Source: Alitta virens
Taxonomy: Eukaryota > Annelida > Polychaeta > Phyllodocida > Nereididae
Assembly (NCBI GenBank): GCA_932294295.1
Contig: OW028580.1
Coordinates: forward strand, 9,143,374-9,207,373
Length of the DNA stretch: 64,000 nt
Direction of reading: 5' to 3'
Positions 38,369 through 52,123 of the stretch are shown one piece after another. Made by a program: the position numbers and the translations under genes. The notes under the pieces were generated by a model, which had not been told where the DNA came from, made no database searches, and was given only the letters and a program-made list of their open reading frames with translations. Each line of letters starts with the position of its first letter. Within the stretch, counting starts at the first letter, position 1.

Positions 38369-41300
38369 TTGAGTTTGACAATTCTGAAATGTTCGATCAT
38401 TGAGTTTGACTATTCTGATTTGGTCAAACATTCAGTATGACCATTCTGAATTAATCAAACATTGAGTCCAACCATTTTGCATTGAATGAAAATTGAGTTT
38501 GACAATTCTGAAATGTTCGATCATTGAGTTTGACAATTCTGAAATGTTCGATCATTGAGTTTGACTATTCTGATTTGGTCAAACATTTAGTATGACCATT
38601 CTGAGCTAATCAAACATTGAGTCCAACCATTTTTGTTTGAATGAAAATTCAGTTTGACATCTCTGAAATGTTCGATCATTGAGTTTGACTATTCTGAGTT
38701 GATCAAACATTCAGTATGACCATTCTGTATTAATCAAACATTGAGTCGAACCATTTTGGTTTGAATGAAAATTGAGTTTGACAATTCTGAAATGTTCGAT
38801 CATTGAGTTTGACAATTCTGAGATGATCGATCATTGAGTCTGACCATATCTGAGTTGATCAGACATTCTGTTTGACCAATCTGAGTTAATCAAACATTCA
38901 GTCCAACCATTTTGGTTTGATTGAAAATTGAGTTTGACAATTCTGAAATGTTCGATCATTGAGTTTGACTATACTGATTTGGTCAAACATTCAGTGTGAC
39001 CATTCTGAATTAATCAAACATTGAGTCCAACCATTTTGGTTTGAATGAAAATTGAGTTTGACAATTCTGAAATGTTCGATCATTGAGTTTGACAATTCTG
39101 AAATGTTCGATCATTGAGTTTGACTATTCTGATTTGGTCAAACATTCAGTATGACCATTCTGAATTAATCAAACATTGAGTCCAACCATTTTGGTTTGAA
39201 TGAAAATTGAGTTTGACAATTCTGAAATGTTCGATCATTGAGTTTGACAATTCTGAAATGTTCGATCATTGAGTTTGACTATTCTGATTTGGTCAAACAT
39301 TTAGTATGACCATTCTGAGCTAATCAAACATTGAGTCCAACCATTTTGGTTTGAATGAAAATTGAGTTTGACAATTCTGAAATGTTCGATCATTGAGTTT
39401 GACTATTCTGAGTTGATCAAACATTCAGTATGACCATTCTGAATTAATCAAACATTGTGTCCAACCATTTTGGTTTGAATGAAAATTCAGTTTGACAATT
39501 CTGAAATGTTCGATCATTGAGTTTGACAATTCTGAGATGATCGATCATTGAGTCTGACTATTCTGAGTTGATCAAACATTCAGTATGACCATTCAGAGAT
39601 AATCATACATTGAGTCCAACCATTTTGGTTTGATTAAAAATTGAGTTTGACAATTCTGAAATGTTCGATCATTGAGTTTGACTATTCTGATTTGGTCAAA
39701 CATTTAGTATGACCATTCTGAGCTAATGAAACATTGAGTCCAACCATTTTGGTTTGAATGAAAATTGAGTTTGACAATTCTGAAATGTCCGATCATTGAG
39801 TTTGACAATTCTGAAATGTTCGATCATTGAGTTTGACTATTCTGATTTGGTCAAACATTTAGTATGACCATTCTGAGCTAATCAAACATTGAGTCCAACC
39901 ATTTTTGTTTGAATGAAAATTCAGTTTGACAATTCTGAAATGTTCGATCATTGAGTTTGACTATTCTGAGTTGATCAAACATTCAGTATGACCATTCTGT
40001 ATTAATCAAACATTGAGTCCAACCATTTTGGTTTGAATGAAAATTGAGTTTGACAATTCTGAAATGTTCGATCATTGAGTTTGACAATTCTGAGATGATC
40101 GATCATTGAGTCTGACTATTCTGAGTTGATCAGACATTCTGTTTGACCAATCTGAGTTAATCAAACATTCAGTCCAACCATTTTGGTTTGATTGAAAATT
40201 GAGTTTGACAATTCTGAAATGTTCGATCATTGAGTTTGACTATACTGATTTGGTCAAACATTCAGTATGACCATTCTGAATTAATCAAACATTGAGTCCA
40301 ACCATTTTGGTTTGAATGAAAATTGAGTTTGACAATTCTGAAATGTTCGATCATTGAGTTTGACAATTCTGAAATGTTCGATCATTGAGTTTGACTATTC
40401 TGATTTGGTCAAACATTCAGTATGACCATTCTGAATTAATCAAACATTGAGTCCAACCATTTTGGTTTGAATGAAAATTGAGTTTGACAATTCTGAAATG
40501 TTCGATCATTGAGTTTGACAATTCTGAAATGTTCGATCATTGAGTTTGACTATTCTGATTTGGTCAAACATTTAGTATGACCATTCTGAGCTAATCAAAC
40601 ATTGAGTCCAACCATTTTGGTTTGAATGAAAATTGAGTTTGACAATTCTGAAATGTTCGATCATTGAGTTTGACTATTCTGAGTTGATCAAACATTCAGT
40701 ATGACCATTCTGAATTAATCAAACATTGTGTCCAACCATTTTGGTTTGAATGAAAATTCAGTTTGACAATTCTGAAATGTTCGATCATTGAGTTTGACAA
40801 TTCTGAGATGATCGATCATTGAGTCTGACTATTCTGAGTTGATCAAACATTCAGTATGACCATTCAGAGATAATCATACATTGAGTCCAACCATTTTGGT
40901 TTGATTAAAAATTGAGTTTGACAATTCTGAAATGTTCGATCATTGAGTTTGACTATTCTGATTTGGTCAAACATTTAGTATGACCATTCTGAGCTAATGA
41001 AACATTGAGTCCAACCATTTTGGTTTGAATGAAAATTGAGTTTGACAATTCTGAAATGTTCGATCATTGAGTTTGACAATTCTGAGATGATCGATCATTG
41101 AGTCTGACTATTCTGAGTTGATCAAACATTCAGTATGACCATTCTGAGCTAATCAAACATTGAGTCCCACCATTTTGATTTTATTGAACACTGAGTTTGA
41201 CAATTCTGCAATGATCAATCATTGAGTTTGACTATTCTGAGTTGATCAAACATTCAGTATGACCTTTCTGAATTAATCAAACATTGAGTCCAACCATTTT

Positions 41301-41469
41301 GGTTTGAATGAAAATTGAGTTTGACAATTCTGAAATGTTCGATCTTTGAGTTTGACAATTCTGAGATGATCGATCATTGAGTCTTACTATTCTGAGTTGA
41401 TCAGACATTCTGTTTGACCAATCTGAGTTAATCAAACATTCAGTCCAACCATTTTGGTTTGAATGAAAA
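38369..41469 (+). repeat. 3.1-kb tandem duplication, copy 2
   Basis: It is 100 monomers plus one inserted base in C at 38834-38865 (gaccatatctgag), giving 3,101 bp. Block order follows copy 1. Differences: the copy-1 block 37935 has a C/F hybrid before H*, while the counterpart at 41036 has an ordinary C'; the A* at 41191 has ctgcaatg; and the last terminator ends gaatg instead of gattg. Confidence 0.93.
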
Positions 41470-41872
41470 TTGAGTTTGACAATTCTGAAATGTTCGATCA
41501 TTGAGTCTGACTATTCTGAGTTGATCAGACATTCAGTATGACCATTCTGAATTAATCAAACATTGAGTCCAACCATTTTGGTTTGAATGAAAATTGAGTT
41601 TGACAATTCTGAAATGTTCGATCATTGAGTTTGACAATTCTGAGATGATCGATCATTGAGTCTGACTATTCTGAGTTGATCAGACATTCTGTTTGACCAA
41701 TCTGAGTTAATCAAACATTCAGTCCAACCATTTTGGTTTGATTGAAAATTGAGTTTGACAATTCTGAAATGTTCGATCATTGAGTTTGACTATTCTGATT
41801 TGGTCAAACATTCAGTATGACCATTCTGAATTAATCAAACATTGAGTCCAACCATTTTGGTTAGAATGAAAA
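41470..41872 (+). repeat. Linker array after the 3.1-kb pair
   Basis: Blocks ACGH (41470), ABCDE (41594) and AFGH with ggttagaatg (41749). It continues the H* cassette and starts a 713-bp cassette. No gene is seen. Confidence 0.87.
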
Positions 41873-43236
41873 TTGAGTTTGACAATTCTGAAATGTTCGA
41901 TCATTGAGTTTGACAATTCTGAAATGTTCGATCATTGAGTTTGACTATTCTGATTTGGTCAAACATTTAGTATGACCATTCTGAGCTAATCAAACATTGA
42001 GTCCAACCATTTTGTTTTGAATGAAAATTGAGTTTGACAATTCTGAAATGTTCGATCAATGAGTTTGACTATTCTGAGTTGATCAAACATTCAGTATGAC
42101 CATTCTGAATTAATCAAACATTGAGTCCAACCATTTTGGTTTGAATGAAAATTGAGTTTGACAATTCTGAAATGTTCGATCATTGAGTTTGACAATTCTG
42201 AGATGATCGATCATTGAGTCTGACTATTCTGAGTTGATCAAACATTCAGTATGACCATTCTGAGATAATCAAACATTGAGTCCAACCATTTTGGTTTGAT
42301 TGAAAATTGAGTTTGACAATTCTGAAATGTTCGATCATTGAGTTTGACTATTCTGAGTTGATCAAACATTCAGTATGACCATTCTGAATTAATCAAACAT
42401 TGAGTCCAACCATTTTGGTTTGAATGAAAATTGAGTTTGACAATTCTGAAATGTTCGATCATTGAGTTTGACTATTCTGATTTGGTCAAACATTAAGTAT
42501 GACCATTCTGAGCTAATCAAACATTGAGTCCAACCATTTTGTTTTGAATGAAAATTGAGTTTGACAATTCTGAAATGTTCGATCATTGAGTTTGACTATT
42601 CTGAGTTGATCAAACATTCAGTATGACCATTCTGAATTAATCAAACATTGAGTCCAACCATTTTGGTTTGAATGAAAATTGAGTTTGACAATTCTGAAAT
42701 GTTCGATCATTGAGTTTGACAATTCTGAGATGATCGATTATTGAGTCTGACTATTCTGAGTTGATCAAACATTCAGTATGACCATTCTGAGATAATCAAA
42801 CATTGAGTCCAACCATTTTGGCTTGATTGAAAATTGAGTTTGACAATTCTGAAATGTTCGATCATTGAGTTTGACTATTCTGAGTTGATCAAACATTCAG
42901 TATGACCATTCTGAATTAATCAAACATTGAGTCCAACCATTTTGGTTTGAATGAAAATTGAGTTTGACAATTCTGAAATGTTCGATCATTGAGTTTGACA
43001 ATTCTGAGATGATCGATCATTGAGTCTGACTATTCTGAGTTGATCAGACATTCTGTTTGACCAATCTGAGTTAATCAAACATTCAGTCCAACCATTTTGG
43101 TGTGATTGAAAATTGAATTTGACAATTCTGAAATGTTCGATCATTGAGTTTGACTATTCTGATTTGGTCAAACATTCAGTATGACCATTCTGAATTAATC
43201 AAACATTGAGTCCAACCATTTTGCATTGAATGAAAA
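41873..43236 (+). repeat. 1,364-bp tandem duplication, copy 1 (44 monomers)
   Basis: Ten blocks beginning AAFG''H(ttttgttttg) and A(cgatcaatgag)C'GH. It includes an unusual AFG(ttaagtatg)H at 42431, a B with cgattattg (42710) and an E' with ggcttg. Every one of these tags recurs 1,364 bp downstream. Confidence 0.93.
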
Positions 43237-44600
43237 TTGAGTTTGACAATTCTGAAATGTTCGATCATTGAGTTTGACAATTCTGAAATGTTCGATCATT
43301 GAGTTTGACTATTCTGATTTGGTCAAACATTTAGTATGACCATTCTGAGCTAATCAAACATTGAGTCCAACCATTTTGTTTTGAATGAAAATTGAGTTTG
43401 ACAATTCTGAAATGTTCGATCAATGAGTTTGACTATTCTGAGTTGATCAAACATTCAGTATGACCATTCTGAATTAATCAAACATTGAGTCCAACCATTT
43501 TGGTTTGAATGAAAATTGAGTTTGACAATTCTGAAATGTTCGATCATTGAGTTTGACAATTCTGAGATGATCGATCATTGAGTCTGACTATTCTGAGTTG
43601 ATCAAACATTCAGTATGACCATTCTGAGATAATCAAACATTGAGTCCAACCATTTTGGTTTGATTGAAAATTGAGTTTGACAATTCTGAAATGTTCGATC
43701 ATTGAGTTTGACTATTCTGAGTTGATCAAACATTCAGTATGACCATTCTGAATTAATCAAACATTGAGTCCAACCATTTTGGTTTGAATGAAAATTGAGT
43801 TTGACAATTCTGAAATGTTCGATCATTGAGTTTGACTATTCTGATTTGGTCAAACATTAAGTATGACCATTCTGAGCTAATCAAACATTGAGTCCAACCA
43901 TTTTGTTTTGAATGAAAATTGAGTTTGACAATTCTGAAATGTTCGATCATTGAGTTTGACTATTCTGAGTTGATCAAACATTCAGTATGACCATTCTGAA
44001 TTAATCAAACATTGAGTCCAACCATTTTGGTTTGAATGAAAATTGAGTTTGACAATTCTGAAATGTTCGATCATTGAGTTTGACAATTCTGAGATGATCG
44101 ATTATTGAGTCTGACTATTCTGAGTTGATCAAACATTCAGTATGACCATTCTGAGATAATCAAACATTGAGTCCAACCATTTTGGCTTGATTGAAAATTG
44201 AGTTTGACAATTCTGAAATGTTCGATCATTGAGTTTGACTATTCTGAGTTGATCAAACATTTAGTATGACCATTCTGAATTAATCAAACATTGAGTCCAA
44301 CCATTTTGGTTTGAATGAAAATTGAGTTTGACAATTCTGAAATGTTCGATCATTGAGTTTGACAATTCTGAGATGATCGATCATTGAGTCTGACTATTCT
44401 GAGTTGATCAGACATTCTGTTTGACCAATCTGAGTTAATCAAACATTCAGTCCAACCATTTTGGTGTGATTGAAAATTGAATTTGACAATTCTGAAATGT
44501 TCGATCATTGAGTTTGACTATTCTGATTTGGTCAAACATTCAGTATGACCATTCTGAATTAATCAAACATTGAGTCCAGCCATTTTGCATTGAATGAAAA
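43237..44600 (+). repeat. 1,364-bp tandem duplication, copy 2
   Basis: The ten blocks are the same as in 41873-43236. Differences I noticed are tttagtatg for cagtatg near 44260 and gtccagcc near 44575. Identity runs on into 44601-44742 before H changes from ttttgttttg to tttttgtttg. A partial third copy of the middle blocks lies at about 45872-46553. Confidence 0.93.
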
Positions 44601-47600
44601 TTGAGTTTGACAATTCTGAAATGTTCGATCATTGAGTTTGACAATTCTGAAATGTTCGATCATTGAGTTTGACTATTCTGATTTGGTCAAACATTTAGTA
44701 TGACCATTCTGAGCTAATCAAACATTGAGTCCAACCATTTTTGTTTGAATGAAAATTCAGTTTGACAATTCTGAAATGTTCGATCATTAAGTTTGACTAT
44801 TGTGATTTGGTCAAACATTCAGTATGACCATTCTGAATTAATCAAACATTGAGTCCAACCATTTTGGTTTGAATGAAAATTGAGTTTGACAATTCTGAAA
44901 TGTTCGATCATTGAGTTTGACAATTCTGAAATGTTCGATCATTGAGTTTGACTATTCTGATTTGGTCAAACATTTAGTATGACCATTCTGAGCTAATGAA
45001 ACATTGAGTCCAACCATTTTGGTTTGAATGAAAATTGAGTTTGACAATTCTGAAATGTTCGATCATTGAGTTTGACAATTCTGAGATGATCGATCATTGA
45101 GTCTGACTATTCTGAGTTGATCAAACATTCAGTATGACCATTCTGAGCTAATCAAACATTGAGTCCCACCATTTTGATTTTATTGAACACTGAGTTTGAC
45201 AATTCTGAAATGATCAATCATTGAGTTTGACTATTCTGAGTTGATCAAACATTCAGTATGACCTTTCTGAATTAATCAAACATTGAGTCCAACCATTTTG
45301 GTTTGAATGAAAATTGAGTTTGACAATTCTGAAATGTTCGATCATTGAGTTTGACAATTCTGAGATGATCGATCATTGAGTCTTACTATTCTGAGTTGAT
45401 CAGACATTCTGTTTGACCAATCTGAGTTAATCAAACATTCAGTCCAACCATTTTGGTTTGAATGAAAATTGAGTTTGACAATTCTGAAATGTTCGATCAT
45501 TGAGTCTGACTATTCTGAGTTGATCAGACATTCAGTATGACCATTCTGAATTAATCAAACATTGAGTCCAACCATTTTGGTTTGAATGAAAATTGAGTTT
45601 GACAATTCTGAAATGTTCGATCATTGAGTTTGACAATTCTGAGATGATCGATCATTGAGTCTGACCATTCTGAGTTGATCAGACATTCTGTTTGACCAAT
45701 CTGAGTTAATCAAACATTCAGTCCAACCATTTTGGTTTGATTGAAAATTGAGTTTGACAATTCTGAAATGTTCGATCATTGAGTTTGACTATTCTGAGTT
45801 GATCAAACATTCAGTATGACCATTCTGAATTAATCAAACATTGAGTCCAACCATTTTGGTTTGAATGAAAATTGAGTTTGACAATTCTGAAATGTTCGAT
45901 CATTGAGTTTGACAATTCTGAGATGATCGATCATTGAGTCTGACTATTCTGAGTTGATCAAACATTCAGAATGACCATTCTGAGATAATCAAACATTGAG
46001 TCCAACCATTTTGGTTTGATTGAAAATTGAGTTTGACAATTCTGAAATGTTCGATCATTGAGTTTGACTATTCTGAGTTGATCAAACATTCAGTATGACC
46101 ATTCTGAATTAATCAAACATTGAGTCCAACCATTTTGGTTTGAATGAAAATTGAGTTTGACAATTCTGAAATGTTCGATCATTGAGTTTGACTATTCTGA
46201 TTTGGTCAAACATTAAGTATGACCATTCTGAGCTAATCAAACATTGAGTCCAACCATTTTGTTTTGAATGAAAATTGAGTTTGACAATTCTGAAATGTTC
46301 GATCATTGAGTTTGACTATTCTGAGTTGATCAAACATTCAGTATGACCATTCTGAATTAATCAAACATTGAGTCCAACCATTTTGGTTTGAATGAAAATT
46401 GAGTTTGACAATTCTGAAATGTTCGATCATTGAGTTTGACAATTCTGAGATGATCGATCATTGAGTCTGACTATTCTGAGTTGATCAAACATTCAGTATG
46501 ACCATTCTGAGATAATCAAACATTGAGTCCAACCATTTTGGCTTGATTGAAAATTGAGTTTGACAATTCTGAAATGTTCGATCATTGAGTTTGACTATTC
46601 TGATTTGGTCAAACATTCAGTATGACCATTCTGAATTAATCAAACATTGAGTCCAACCATTTTGCATTGAATGAAAATTGAGTTTGACAATTCTGAAATG
46701 TTCGATCATTGAGTTTGACAATTCTGAAATGTTCGATCATTGAGTTTGACTATTCTGATTTGGTCAAACATTTAGTATGACCATTCTGAGCTAATCAAAC
46801 ATTGAGTCCAACCATTTTTGTTTGAATGAAAATTCAGTTTGACAATTCTGAAATGTTCGATCATTGAGTTTGACTATTCTGAGTTGATCAAACATTCAGT
46901 ATGACCATTCTGAATTAATCAAACATTGAGTCCAACCATTTTGGTTTGAATGAAAATTGAGTTTGACAATTCTGAAATGTTCGATCATTGAGTTTGACAA
47001 TTCTGAGATGATCGATCATTGAGTCTGACTATTCTGAGTTGATCAGACATTCTGTTTGACCAATCTGAGTTAATCAAACATTCAGTCCAACCATTTTGGT
47101 TTGATTGAAAATTGAGTTTGACAATTCTGAAATGTTCGATCATTGAGTTTGACTATACTGATTTGGTCAAACATTCAGTATGACCATTCTGAATTAATCA
47201 AACATTGAGTCCAACCATTTTGGTTTGAATGAAAATTGAGTTTGACAATTCTGAAATGTTCGATCATTGAGTTTGACAATTCTGAAATGTTCGATCATTG
47301 AGTTTGACTATTCTGATTTGGTCAAACATTCAGTATGACCATTCTGAATTAATCAAACATTGAGTCCAACCATTTTGGTTTGAATGAAAATTGAGTTTGA
47401 CAATTCTGAAATGTTCGATCATTGAGTTTGACAATTCTGAAATGTTCGATCATTGAGTTTGACTATTCTGATTTGGTCAAACATTTAGTATGACCATTCT
47501 GAGCTAATCAAACATTGAGTCCAACCATTTTGGTTTGAATGAAAATTGAGTTTGACAATTCTGAAATGTTCGATCATTGAGTTTGACTATTCTGAGTTGA

Positions 47601-48227
47601 TCAAACATTCAGTATGACCATTCTGAATTAATCAAACATTGTGTCCAACCATTTTGGTTTGAATGAAAATTCAGTTTGACAATTCTGAAATGTTCGATCA
47701 TTGAGTTTGACAATTCTGAGATGATCGATCATTGAGTCTGACTATTCTGAGTTGATCAAACATTCAGTATGACCATTCAGAGATAATCATACATTGAGTC
47801 CAACCATTTTGGTTTGATTAAAAATTGAGTTTGACAATTCTGAAATGTTCGATCATTGAGTTTGACTATTCTGATTTGGTCAAACATTTAGTATGACCAT
47901 TCTGAGCTAATGAAACATTGAGTCCAACCATTTTGGTTTGAATGAAAATTGAGTTTGACAATTCTGAAATGTTCGATCATTGAGTTTGACAATTCTGAGA
48001 TGATCGATCATTGAGTCTGACTATTCTGAGTTGATCAAACATTCAGTATGACCATTCTGAGCTAATCAAACATTGAGTCCCACCATTTTGATTTTATTGA
48101 ACACTGAGTTTGACAATTCTGAAATGATCAATCATTGAGTTTGAATATTCTGAGTTGATCAAACATTCAGTATGACCTTTCTGAATTAATCAAACATTGA
48201 GTCCAACCATTTTGGTTTGAATGAAAA
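44601..48227 (+). repeat. Mosaic of zone-3 cassettes
   Basis: An AAFG''H, a short AFGH-like block with ttaagtttg and attgtgattt (44756-44879), an H* cassette (44880-45592), a partial 1,364-type segment (45872-46553), a 41-monomer-type segment (46678-47948) and another H* block (47949-48103). The H* landmarks are 2,914 bp (94 monomers) apart. No gene is seen. Confidence 0.88.
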
Positions 48228-50614
48228 TTGAGTTTGACAATTCTGAAATGTTCGATCATTGAGTTTGACAATTCTGAGATGATCGATCATTGAGTCTGAC
48301 TATTCTGAGTTGATCAGACATTCTGTTTGACCAATCTGAGTTAATCAAACATTCAGTCCAACCATTTTGGTTTGATTGAAAATTGAGTTTGACAATTCTG
48401 AAATGTTCGATCATTGAGTTTGACTATTCTGATTTGGTCAAACATTCAGTATGACCATTCTGAATTAATCAAACATTGAGTCCAACCATTTTGGTTTGAA
48501 TGAAAATTGAGTTTGACAATTCTGAAATGTTCGATCATTGAGTTTGACAATTCTGAAATGTTCGATCATTGAGTTTGACTATTCTGATTTGGTCAAACAT
48601 TTAGTATGACCATTCTGAGCTAATCAAACATTGAGTCCAACTATTTTGTTTTGAATGAAAATTGAGTTTGACAATTCTGAAATGTTCGATCATTGAGTTT
48701 GACTATTCTGAGTTGATCAAACATTCAGTATGAGCATTCTGAATTAATCAAACATTGAGTCCAACCATTTTGGTTTGAATGAAAATTGAGTTTGACAATT
48801 CTGAAATGTTCGATCATTGAGTTTGACAATTCTGAGATGATCGATCATTGAGTCTGACTATTCTGAGTTGATCAAACATTCAGTATGACCATTCTGAGAT
48901 AATCAAACATTGAGTCCAACCATTTTGGTTTGATTGAAAATTGAGTTTGACAATTCTGAAATGTTCGATCATTGAGTTTGACTATTCTGAGTTGATCAAA
49001 CATTCAGTATGACCATTCTGAATTAATCAAACATTGAGTCCAACCATTTTGGTTTGAATGAAAATTGAGTTTGACAATTCTGAAATGTTCGATCATTGAG
49101 TTTGACAATTCTGAGATGATCGATCATTGAGTCTGACTATTCTGAGTTGATCAGACATTCTGTTTGACCAATCTGAGTTAATCAAACATTCAGTCCAACC
49201 ATTTTGGTTTGATTGAAAATTGAGTTTGACAATTCTGAAATGTTCGATCATTGAGTTTGACTATTCTGATTCGGTCAAACATTCAGTATGACCATTCTGA
49301 GATAATCAAACATTGAGTCCAACCATTTTGGTTTGAATGAAAATTGAGTTTGACAATTCTGAAATGTTCGATCATTGAGTTTGACTATTCTGAGTTGATC
49401 AAACATTCAGTATGACCATTCTGAATTAATCAAACATTGAGTCCAACCATTTTGGTTTGAATGAAAATTGAGTTTGACAATTCTGAAATGTTCGATCATT
49501 GAGTTTGACAATTCTGAGATGATCGATCATTGAGTCTGACTATTCTGAGTTGATCAGACATTCTGTTTGACCAATCTGAGTTAATCAAACATTCAGTCCA
49601 ACCATTTTGGTTTGATTGAAAATTGAATTTGACAATTCTGAAATGTTCGATCATTGAGTTTGACTATACTGATTTGGTCAAACATTCAGTATGACCATTC
49701 TGAATTAATCAAACATTGAGTCCAACCATTTTGGTTTGAATGAAAATTGAGTTTGACAATTCTGAAATGTTCGATCATTGAGTTTGACAATTCTGAAATG
49801 TTCGATCATTGAGTTTGACTATTCTGATTTGGTCAAACATTCAGTATGACCATTCTGAATTAATCAAACATTGAGTCCAACCATTTTGGTTTGAATGAAA
49901 ATTGAGTTTGACAATTCTGAAATGTTCGATCATTGAGTTTGACAATTCTGAAATGTTCGATCATTGAGTTTGACTATTCTGATTTGGTCAAACATTTAGT
50001 ATGACCATTCTGAGCTAATCAAACATTGAGTCCAACCATTTTGGTTTAAATGAAAATTGAGTTTGACAATTCTGAAATGTTCGATCATTGAGTTTGACTA
50101 TTCTGAGTTGATCAAACATTCAGTATGACCATTCTGAATTAATCAAACATTGTGTCCAACCATTTTGGTTTGAATGAAAATTCAGTTTGACAATTCTGAA
50201 ATGTTCGATCATTGAGTTTGACAATTCTGAGATGATCGATCATTGAGTTTGACTATTCTGAGTTGATCAAACATTCAGTATGACCATTCTGAGATAATCA
50301 TACATTGAGTCCAACCATTTTGGTTTGATTAAAAATTGAGTTTGACAATTCTGAAATGTTCGATCATTGAGTTTGACTATTCTGATTTGGTCAAACATTT
50401 AGTATGACCATTCTGAGCTAATCAAACATTGAGTCCAACCATTTTGGTTTGAATGAAAATTGAGTTTGACAATTCTGAAATGTTCGATCATTGAGTTTGA
50501 CAATTCTGAGATGATCGATCATTGAGTCTGACTATTCTGAGTTGATCAGACATTCTGTTTGACCAATCTGAGTTAATCAAACATTCAGTCCCACCATTTT
50601 GATTTTATTGAACA
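48228..50614 (+). repeat. 713-bp cassette followed by mixed zone-1 and zone-3 blocks
   Basis: ABCDE through ABCG'E' (48228-48940), then AC'GH, ABCDE, AF(cggtc)G'H, AC'GH and ABCDE. From 49623 come blocks with actatactg and gtgtccaacc. An H* with a cagtccc start closes the ABCD block at 50460-50614. The marker sets of both halves of the window meet here. No gene is seen. Confidence 0.87.
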
Positions 50615-51968
50615 CTGAGTTTGACAATTCTGAAATGTTCGATCATTGAGTTTGACTATTCTGATTCGGTCAAACATTCAGTATGACCATTCTGAATTAA
50701 TCAAACATTGAGTCCAACCATTTTGGTTTGAATGAAAATTGAGTTTGACAATTCTGAAATGTTCGATCATTGAGTTTGACTATTCTGAGTTGATCAAACA
50801 TTCAGTATGACCATTCTGAATTAATCAAACATTGAGTCCAACCATTTTGGTTTGAATGAAAATTGAGTTTGACAATTCTGAAATGTTCGATCATTGAGTT
50901 TGACAATTCTGAGATGATCGATCATTGAGACTGACTGAGTTGATCAGACATTCTGTTTGACCAATCTGAGTTAATCAAACATTCAGTCCAACCATTTTGG
51001 TTTGATTGAAAATTGAGTTTGACAATTCTGAAATGTTCGATCATTGAGTTTGACTATTCTGAGTTGATCAAACATTCAGTATGACCATTCTGAATTAATC
51101 AAACATTGAGTCCAACCATTTTGGTTTGAATGAAAATTGAGTTTGACAATTCTGAAATGTTCGATCATTGAGTTTGACAATTCTGAGATGATCGATCATT
51201 GAGTCTGACTATTCTGAGTTGATCAGACATTCTGTTTGACCAATCTGAGTTAATCAAACATTCAGTCCAACCATTTTGGTTTGATTGAAAATTGAGTTTG
51301 ACAATTCTGAAATGTTCGATCATTGAGTTTGACTATACTGATTTGGTCAAACATTCAGTATGACCATTCTGAATTAATCAAACATTGAGTCCAACCATTT
51401 TGGTTTGAATGAAAATTGAGTTTGACAATTCTGAAATGTTCGATCATTGAGTTTGACAATTCTGAAATGTTCGATCATTGAGTTTGACTATTCTGATTTG
51501 GTCAAACATTCAGTATGACCATTCTGAATTAATCAAACATTGAGTCCAACCATTTTGGTTTGAATGAAAATTGAGTTTGACAATTCTGAAATGTTCGATC
51601 ATTGAGTTTGACTATTCTAAGTTGATCAAACATTCAGTATGACCATTCTGAATTAATCAAACATTGAGTCCAACCATTTTGGTTTGAATAAAAATTTGAC
51701 AATTCTGAAATGTTCGATCATTGAGTTTGACAATTCGGAGATGATCGATCATTGAGTCTGACTATTCTGAGTTGATCAAACATTCAGTATGACCATTCTG
51801 AGAGAATCATACATTGAGTCCAACCATTTTGGTTTCATTGAAAATTGAGTTTGACAATTCTGAAATGTTCGATCATTGAGTTTGACTATTCTGATTTGGT
51901 CAAACATTTAGTATGACCATTCTGAGCTAATCAAACATTGAGTCCAACCATTTTGATTTGAATGTACA
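50615..51968 (+). repeat. Block run with two 5-bp deletions
   Basis: C at 50925-50950 has lost 5 bp (gactgactgag for gactgactattctgag), and A at 51695-51720 lacks its first 5 bases after a gaataaaaa terminator. Block starts are 50615, 50739, 50863, 51013, 51137, 51292, 51416, 51571, 51695 and 51845. The run ends with an H ending gaatgtaca. No gene is seen. Confidence 0.87.
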
Positions 51969-52123
51969 CTGACTTTGACAATTCTGAAATGATCGATTAT
52001 TGAGTTTGACAATTCTGAGATTATCGATCATTGAGTTTGACTATTCTGAGTTCATCAAACATTCAGTATGACCATTCTGAGCTAATCAAACATTGAGTCC
52101 CACCATTTTGATTTTATTGAACA
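51969..52123 (+). repeat. Most diverged block, ending in H*
   Basis: A starts ctgactttgac and ends aaatgatcgatta, B has gagattatcgatca, C' has gagttcatcaaaca, then G'' and H*. Each monomer carries private substitutions. The preceding H is also unusual (gatttgaatgtaca). It could be an older, less homogenised copy of the H* block. Confidence 0.83.
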
